In this document: one piece after another, positions 29,035 through 33,712 of the stretch | Numbering within the stretch: position 1 is the stretch's first letter | Layout: every line of letters begins with the position of its first letter | Assembly: GCA_017427945.1 (NCBI GenBank) | Contig: JAFRRT010000034.1 | Location: forward strand, 1 to 33,712 | Length of the DNA stretch: 33,712 nucleotides | Source of the DNA: Muribaculaceae bacterium | GTDB taxonomy: Bacteria > Bacteroidota > Bacteroidia > Bacteroidales > Muribaculaceae | Direction of reading: 5' to 3' | Program-made: the position numbers and the translations under genes | Notes under the pieces: model-generated | Seen by the model: only the letters and a program-made list of their open reading frames with translations | Database searches by the model: none | Told to the model about the DNA's origin: nothing

Positions 29035-31401
29035 ATGGCAAAGAACCTTGTAATTGTCGAGTCTCCAGCTAAGGCTAAAACCATCCAGAAGTTCCTGGGT
29101 GCTGATTATAAAGTGATGTCAAGTTTCGGTCACATCCGCGACTTGCACAAGAAGGATTTCAGTATCGATGTGGAGAATGGCTTCAAGCCGCTCTACGAAA
29201 TTCCCGATGACAAAAAAGAACAGGTAAAGAAACTCAAAGAAGAGGCTGCAAAGGCCGAACTCGTGTGGCTCGCAAGTGATGAAGACCGCGAGGGAGAAGC
29301 CATTGCATGGCACTTGTTCGAGGTGCTTGAACTCAAGGCCGAGAACACGCGGAGAATCGTTTTTCACGAGATTACCGAACCGGCTATCCTGGATGCCATC
29401 AAGCATCCGCGCGACATCGACCTGAACCTCGTTGACGCTCAGCAGGCACGACGTGTGCTCGACCGCATCGTGGGATTTGAGCTCTCGCCGGTACTGTGGC
29501 GCAAAATCATGCCGGGACTCTCGGCAGGACGCGTGCAGAGCGTGGCAGTGCGACTTGTCGCCGAACGCGAGAAGGAAATCAAGGCTTTCAAGTCCGAGCC
29601 CTATTACCGTGTCAATGCTATCTTCACGGGCAAGGGTGGGGTGGACTTCAGCGCCGACCTGAATTGCCATCTCAAGGACAGCAAGGCTGCTACCCAGCTG
29701 CTCGAGGATTGCAAGCAGGCCCAGTTCAAGGTCAAAGACGTGGCTGTTAAGCCCGTGAAACGCACTCCGGCTCCTCCTTTCACCACCAGTACCCTGCAAC
29801 AGGAAGCAGCACGCAAGCTCGGCTTCTCGGTCAAGCAGACAATGAGGCTGGCACAGCGTCTGTACGAGGAAGGTCTCATCACCTACATGCGTACCGACTC
29901 GGTCAACCTGAGCAAACTGGCCCTGGGTGCCATCAGCAAGGAAATCAAGGAGAACATCGGTGAGCGTTATCTCAAGCAGCGTCACTACCGCACGACGAGC
30001 AAGGGCGCTCAGGAGGCACACGAGGCCATTCGCCCCACCTACATCAGCAACCATGCCATCAACGGCACGCAGCAGGAGAAGAAGCTCTACAACCTGATTT
30101 GGAAGCGCACAATCGCCTCACAGATGGCCGATGCCGAGCTCGAGAAGACGACGGCCAACATCGACATCGTCGGCAGGAAAGAGTACTTTGTGGCCGAGGG
30201 CGAGGTAGTCAAGTTTGACGGTTTTCTCAAGGTGTACATCGAGAGCACCGACGATAACGCTGCCACCACGACCGATGTGCACACCCTTCCCCCGTTGGAA
30301 AAAGGCGAGGAACTCACTGCCAAGACCATTACGGCGCTCCAGCGTTTCACCCAGCAGCCCAACCGATACACCGAGGCTTCGCTCGTGAGAAGGCTCGAGG
30401 AACTGGGAATCGGCAGGCCTTCCACCTATGCGCCCATCATCTCGACCATTCAGGAACGCAACTATGTCGAGAAAGGTGAGGACAAGGGACAGAAGCGTGA
30501 CTGCGAGGTCATCACGCTCAAGGATGGCAAGATCACCACAGGCAAGAAGACTGAGCTCTACGGTGCCGAAAAGGGCAAACTCGTGCCGACCGACGTGGGT
30601 ATGGTCGTCAACGATTTCCTCGTGAAATACTTCCCGGGCATTTTGGACTACAACTTCACCGCCAAGGTGGAGAATGAGTTCGATGAGGTTGCACAGGGTA
30701 AAGTCGTTTGGAATAAGGAAATCGCCGACTTCTACGATGGCTTCCATCCCAGCATCAGTAAGGTGTCAACCCTGCGGTTGGAGCACAAGGTGGGTGAGCG
30801 CCTTCTCGGCAATGACCCCGAGACGGGACTGCCCATCATGGTCAAGATCGGACGCTATGGACCCCTCGTGCAGATGGGTACCGCCGACAACAAGAACAAG
30901 CCCCGCTTCGCATCCCTGCAGCGCGGACAGAGCATCGAGACCTTGACGCTCGAAGAGGCCATCAAGCTCTTTGACCTTCCCCGCACACTGGGCGAGTTCG
31001 AGGGTGCCGAGGTGACCATCGGCGTGGGACATTATGGACCCTATGTGAAGCACAACGGCAAGTATGCTTCAATTCCCAAGGAGATGTCTCCCACGGCCAT
31101 CACGCTCGAGGAGGCCATCGACATCATCAAGGCACAGCGCGATAGCGATGCCAAGAAAGTCCTCAAGACTTTTGAGCAGGAGCCTGACCTCATGGTGATG
31201 AATGGCCGCTATGGTCCTTATATCGTCTACAAGAAGCAGAATGTGAAAATTCCTAAGGGCAAGGACGCCGAGTCTCTCACGCTCGAGGATTGCATGGAGA
31301 TTGTTTCCGACGAGTCGAATATCTCGAAGAAGGGCGCAGCTCGCAAGAGGGCATCCAAGCCTCGCGCAACCGCTGTTACAAAGACAGCTAAGAAGAAATA
31401 A
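29035..31401 (+). CDS. topA: DNA topoisomerase I
   Basis: TopA is the type IA topoisomerase that relaxes negative supercoils by transient single-strand cleavage. The 788-aa product starts at 29035 (MAKNLVIVESPAKAKTIQ); a longer in-frame extension to 28885 lacks family similarity. The Toprim domain has Glu9 and the DEDRE acidic motif at residues 82-86. The catalytic Tyr284 lies in EGLITYMRTDS. Instead of zinc fingers, the C terminus has three GxYGP repeats, near residues 606, 665 and 724, as in many Bacteroidota enzymes. A lysine/arginine-rich tail (KKGAARKRASKPRATAVTK) follows, likely to bind DNA. It is a monocistronic unit, closed by a long inverted repeat. Confidence 0.98.
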   Translation: MAKNLVIVESPAKAKTIQKFLGADYKVMSSFGHIRDLHKKDFSIDVENGFKPLYEIPDDKKEQVKKLKEEAAKAELVWLASDEDREGEAIAWHLFEVLELKAENTRRIVFHEITEPAILDAIKHPRDIDLNLVDAQQARRVLDRIVGFELSPVLWRKIMPGLSAGRVQSVAVRLVAEREKEIKAFKSEPYYRVNAIFTGKGGVDFSADLNCHLKDSKAATQLLEDCKQAQFKVKDVAVKPVKRTPAPPFTTSTLQQEAARKLGFSVKQTMRLAQRLYEEGLITYMRTDSVNLSKLALGAISKEIKENIGERYLKQRHYRTTSKGAQEAHEAIRPTYISNHAINGTQQEKKLYNLIWKRTIASQMADAELEKTTANIDIVGRKEYFVAEGEVVKFDGFLKVYIESTDDNAATTTDVHTLPPLEKGEELTAKTITALQRFTQQPNRYTEASLVRRLEELGIGRPSTYAPIISTIQERNYVEKGEDKGQKRDCEVITLKDGKITTGKKTELYGAEKGKLVPTDVGMVVNDFLVKYFPGILDYNFTAKVENEFDEVAQGKVVWNKEIADFYDGFHPSISKVSTLRLEHKVGERLLGNDPETGLPIMVKIGRYGPLVQMGTADNKNKPRFASLQRGQSIETLTLEEAIKLFDLPRTLGEFEGAEVTIGVGHYGPYVKHNGKYASIPKEMSPTAITLEEAIDIIKAQRDSDAKKVLKTFEQEPDLMVMNGRYGPYIVYKKQNVKIPKGKDAESLTLEDCMEIVSDESNISKKGAARKRASKPRATAVTKTAKKK

Positions 31402-31455
31402 GCGTCCTTCTCGAGGAAACCGCGCCATAACCGGTTTCCATAGGATTTAGGACAC

Positions 31456-31493
31456 TATTTGAGGGGACATGAGCCGTCATGTCCCCTCAAATA
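31456..31493 (+). terminator. Perfect 17-bp inverted repeat after topA
   Basis: TATTTGAGGGGACATGA (31456-31472) is the exact reverse complement of TCATGTCCCCTCAAATA (31477-31493), with a 4-base loop GCCG. It has A/T-rich flanks on both sides, so it can act as a terminator in either direction. It most likely ends topA. Confidence 0.85.
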
Positions 31494-31835
31494 TTTAAAG
31501 CATTACTTTGGGGTTAGGTGGGCAACATTCTTGTAGCCAAAATCTTGTGTTCAACGTCTTATTTTAAGGTCAAAAAATAATCAATCCAAATATCGTTTTT
31601 TTTCACTTTTTAGGACCTGTATTAAAAAAAATCATCGTAACTTTACCGACTGGAGAGAAATCCAATGGCTTTTACCATGGAAATTATTTCCGCCGCCCAT
31701 AGCTCATTTATCTGTAAGCGTGATGCTTGAGATATAAAAGTTCAAGCAACTTTTAGGTTTTTGATACAACCTTGGACGGCAATTAAAGAGAGACAACAAC
31801 AAAAAAACAAACCAAACTAAAACAACTGAAGAATT
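31494..31835 (+). other. Long AT-rich spacer/leader before the coiled-coil gene
   Basis: This 342-base stretch has no convincing reading frame. It is AT-rich, with TAACTTTA at 31638-31645, one base away from the TAnnTTTG consensus but without a matching -33 element. Small possible hairpins include GCTTGA/TCAAGC and AAAGTT/AACTTT near 31728-31757. The final 60 bases before the start codon are almost free of T-runs and very A-rich, like an unstructured 5' leader. Confidence 0.4.
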
Positions 31836-33227
31836 ATGTCATTTTGGAAATCAATCAAGAACGCTTTTGGCTCAGATAACGATGACTTTGACGTTTATGG
31901 CCAGCCCACATCATTCGTAAACCCCTTCAGCAAGGACAAGAACGTTGCCGAGCGCGATGCCGATGATGCGCAGTTCGAGGTGAATGTGCAGGAAGAGTAT
32001 GCTATCGACGCCGAGTTCGCCGACAAGGCCGCAAGGCTCATGAACGACCACACCCAGGCCGTGATCGACATGATCAAGGGCGCTTGGAAAACCGAGAAGG
32101 AGGAACTCTTGAAGACTGTAGAGGAAGCCCACAAGGAGGTCGAGGAGATGAAGGAGAAGATGCAGGCCAACGAGGCTAATCGTCGTCAGGCGCAGACGCG
32201 CGCCAATGACCTCTCGGCCAAGGTCGCTGAACTTGAGGCAGAGCAGGAAAAGATTGATATCGAGAGAAAGAGCCTCGAGAGCAGGCTCAAAGCAATGGAG
32301 GTGCGCACCGAGAACACCGACGAGTTGAATGGCAAGGTGGACGAGCTGAATTCTACCATCGACGGCCTGCGTCAACAGCTGGCTGAGAAAGAGGCCGAAA
32401 TCGAGCGCCGTGACAACATGCCTTTGCCGGTAGATGACGGCCCCACCATCGAGGAACTGAAGCAGCAGATTGAACAACGCGACGAGCTCATCGAGAACCT
32501 TCGTGGCAATAACTCCGAACTAGAGGAAAGGCTCAACAGCGCAGCCGAGGAACTCAAGGCTGCCGAGGAGCTGCAGGAGGCAGTAAAGCAGGTCGAGGAA
32601 TTCAAGGACAAGAAGAACTCTGAGATTTCATCGCTGCGTCAGCAGATCATCGACCTCCAGAAGGTCGCTTCAGAGTTCGATGAGCTCCGCAAAAAGCACA
32701 TCGTGCTCAACGATGAGAATGAGACGCTCCGCAAGCATATCGACCAGCTTGAGCAGACAGCCAAGCAGAATGCCGAGGTTCAGAATCGTCGCAGCATCGA
32801 GACCGGTAACCTTATCGACGGCCTCAAGCAGCAACTCGCTTCGGTCAATGCCGTGGCCGAGGACTACAAGCGCAAGTACAACTCCCTCAGCGTCGACGGC
32901 AACGAGAAGGCCGCAAGCTTCGCCAAGATTACAGCTGAGCGAGACGATGCCAAGGCCGAGCTCAAGCGCACTCAGGTGAACCTGCAGCGCAAGCAGCACG
33001 AGGCCCAGGCCATGACCGATGCCCTCGCCGAGAAGGATCGTCGCATCGCTTCCCTCATGAAGCAGGTTGAGGAATTGGGTAAGGGCAATGCTGCAGGACA
33101 GGATCCCGCTCTGCCCGACATGCAGGACGACCCCGCGCTGGGTGTCATCGATGACATCGACTGGGTTGATGACGGCAACATGCCTCCTCATCCCGGAGAA
33201 GACCCCCGTCAGCTCTCTCTCTTCTGA
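31836..33227 (+). CDS. Unrecognised coiled-coil protein ending in a clamp-binding-like QLSLF
   Basis: I do not recognise the family. The 463-aa product has no signal peptide or membrane segment, so it is cytoplasmic. A short N-terminal region (MSFWKSIKNAFGSDNDD, then an FVNPF motif) precedes a long charged coiled coil, about residues 60-420. It is rich in Glu, Lys and Leu with heptad spacing (ELKQQIEQRDELIENLRG, LRKHIDQLEQTAKQNAE). An acidic, proline-containing linker (about 425-455) leads to a terminal QLSLF at residues 459-463, which matches the bacterial sliding-clamp-binding consensus QL[SD]LF. Its neighbour is topA, but a terminator separates them, so it is a separate unit. A role tied to DnaN or chromosome organisation is inference from the last five residues; general structural or phage-shock-like coiled-coil proteins remain alternatives. 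Confidence 0.85.
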   Translation: MSFWKSIKNAFGSDNDDFDVYGQPTSFVNPFSKDKNVAERDADDAQFEVNVQEEYAIDAEFADKAARLMNDHTQAVIDMIKGAWKTEKEELLKTVEEAHKEVEEMKEKMQANEANRRQAQTRANDLSAKVAELEAEQEKIDIERKSLESRLKAMEVRTENTDELNGKVDELNSTIDGLRQQLAEKEAEIERRDNMPLPVDDGPTIEELKQQIEQRDELIENLRGNNSELEERLNSAAEELKAAEELQEAVKQVEEFKDKKNSEISSLRQQIIDLQKVASEFDELRKKHIVLNDENETLRKHIDQLEQTAKQNAEVQNRRSIETGNLIDGLKQQLASVNAVAEDYKRKYNSLSVDGNEKAASFAKITAERDDAKAELKRTQVNLQRKQHEAQAMTDALAEKDRRIASLMKQVEELGKGNAAGQDPALPDMQDDPALGVIDDIDWVDDGNMPPHPGEDPRQLSLF

Positions 33228-33253
33228 TTTAGGCTGGTGGCGCAACACAGCGC

Positions 33254-33291
33254 CTCTGCCTCCAGTGTGCTAACGTGCCTTGGGGGCAGAG
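33254..33291 (+). terminator. Hairpin downstream of the coiled-coil gene
   Basis: CTCTGCCTCCA (33254-33264) pairs with TGGGGGCAGAG (33281-33291), 11 bp including one G-T pair. There is no T-run afterwards, so termination is uncertain. The following bases to 33480 contain no reading frame I can support. Confidence 0.45.
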
Positions 33292-33486
33292 ACGATGCCG
33301 CCCCGCTCCCTGAAAGCTGACTGGCCCGTTTGGGCGCAGTCACAGCCACGGGCGCCGATGTTGAGGCACCATGTCATGGGCTAGCCATGGCGAGATGTGA
33401 TGATATTAATAATTAATGTGTGAACTGACATTCGTACCTAAAAAGTATTAAAAAAGGTTATTTTCAGATTTTTTTTCGATTTTTGT

Positions 33487-33517
33487 TTTGTCAGTTTCGG
33501 AAACGGTTGTAATTTTG
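33487..33517 (+). promoter_or_regulatory. Canonical Bacteroidota promoter near the window end
   Basis: TTTG at 33487-33490, 19 bases, then TAATTTTG at 33510-33517: an exact match to TTTG-N19-TAnnTTTG, preceded by an AT-rich tract. It drives transcription to the right, out of the window. Confidence 0.8.
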
Positions 33518-33524
33518 CAACGCT

Positions 33525-33712
33525 TTTCGACTCACAAGATGCAAATTGCGTGAGCGATTTTTTTGACGCCATAAGGGGCGGGGTCGGAGGGCCGATGGAA
33601 GAGTTCATTGAAATGTTTGCAATGAGGAAATTGACAGTGCAGAGACAAGGAAGGGAAACTCCCGGGTCCACACGTCAAGATTCCGAAGACAGGTAGATAC
33701 ACGAGCACAGCG
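33525..33712 (+). other. Non-coding leader, possibly of an rRNA operon beyond the window
   Basis: No sustained reading frame follows the promoter: a frame from the ATG at 33595 stops after about 33 codons and is not convincing. Around 33601-33625 the sequence GAGTTCATTGAAATG and a CATTG/CAATG pairing resemble the conserved leader seen before 16S rRNA genes in Bacteroidota. This rests on my recall of that leader type and on the strong promoter; another structured RNA or a long 5' UTR is possible. Confidence 0.35.

Noticed and set aside
33438-33671. A 77-codon minus-strand frame at the window end
   Set aside because: It runs against a canonical plus-strand promoter and shows no recognisable protein character.

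Overview
The window looks like a chromosomal segment of a Bacteroidales bacterium (Prevotellaceae or Muribaculaceae-like; I cannot decide which from sequence alone). Reasons: promoters of the Bacteroidota type (TTTG, about 19-20 bases, TAnnTTTG), few Shine-Dalgarno sequences, a BtuB/BtuG-type vitamin B12 uptake operon with a surface-lipoprotein signal, and secreted proteins ending in the dockerin-like cassette (RGDVNxD...VTALIDYLL) common in that order.

Region 1 (1-13187) is the conserved translation/transcription cluster: tRNA-Tyr (cut by the window edge), tRNA-Gly, tRNA-Thr, tuf, a terminator-like hairpin, tRNA-Trp, secE, nusG, rplK, rplA, rplJ, rplL, a structured attenuator-like spacer, rpoB and rpoC, closed by a strong terminator at 13277-13314.

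Region 2 (13346-18108) is a cobalamin-riboswitch operon: btuB (TonB-dependent outer-membrane receptor), btuG (beta-propeller surface lipoprotein, overlapping btuB by one base) and a secreted protein with a conserved GGYGGY domain plus a dockerin-like tail. Region 3 (18118-21510) holds two secreted paralogues, each with its own promoter, a dockerin-like tail and a nearly identical 3' hairpin. Region 4 (21697-24537) is nrdD-nrdG, the anaerobic, B12-independent ribonucleotide reductase and its activase.

Region 5 (24808-28869) is a second cobalamin-riboswitch locus. Its first gene encodes one polypeptide that fuses a GGYGGY domain like that of the region 2 protein to a beta-propeller like (but divergent from) BtuG, followed by an Ig-like segment and a dockerin-like tail. 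The next gene encodes a DUF4465-type secreted protein. I regard this riboswitch-controlled pair, with the GGYGGY and propeller parts separate in one locus and fused in the other, as the most likely under-described system here: a probable cell-surface corrinoid-capture module.

Region 6 (28996-33712) contains topA, a perfect 17-bp inverted repeat, and an unrecognised coiled-coil protein that ends in QLSLF, a match to the bacterial sliding-clamp-binding motif. A canonical promoter at 33487-33517 then opens a non-coding stretch that could be the leader of an rRNA operon lying past the window. I saw no insertion sequence, prophage or CRISPR array.
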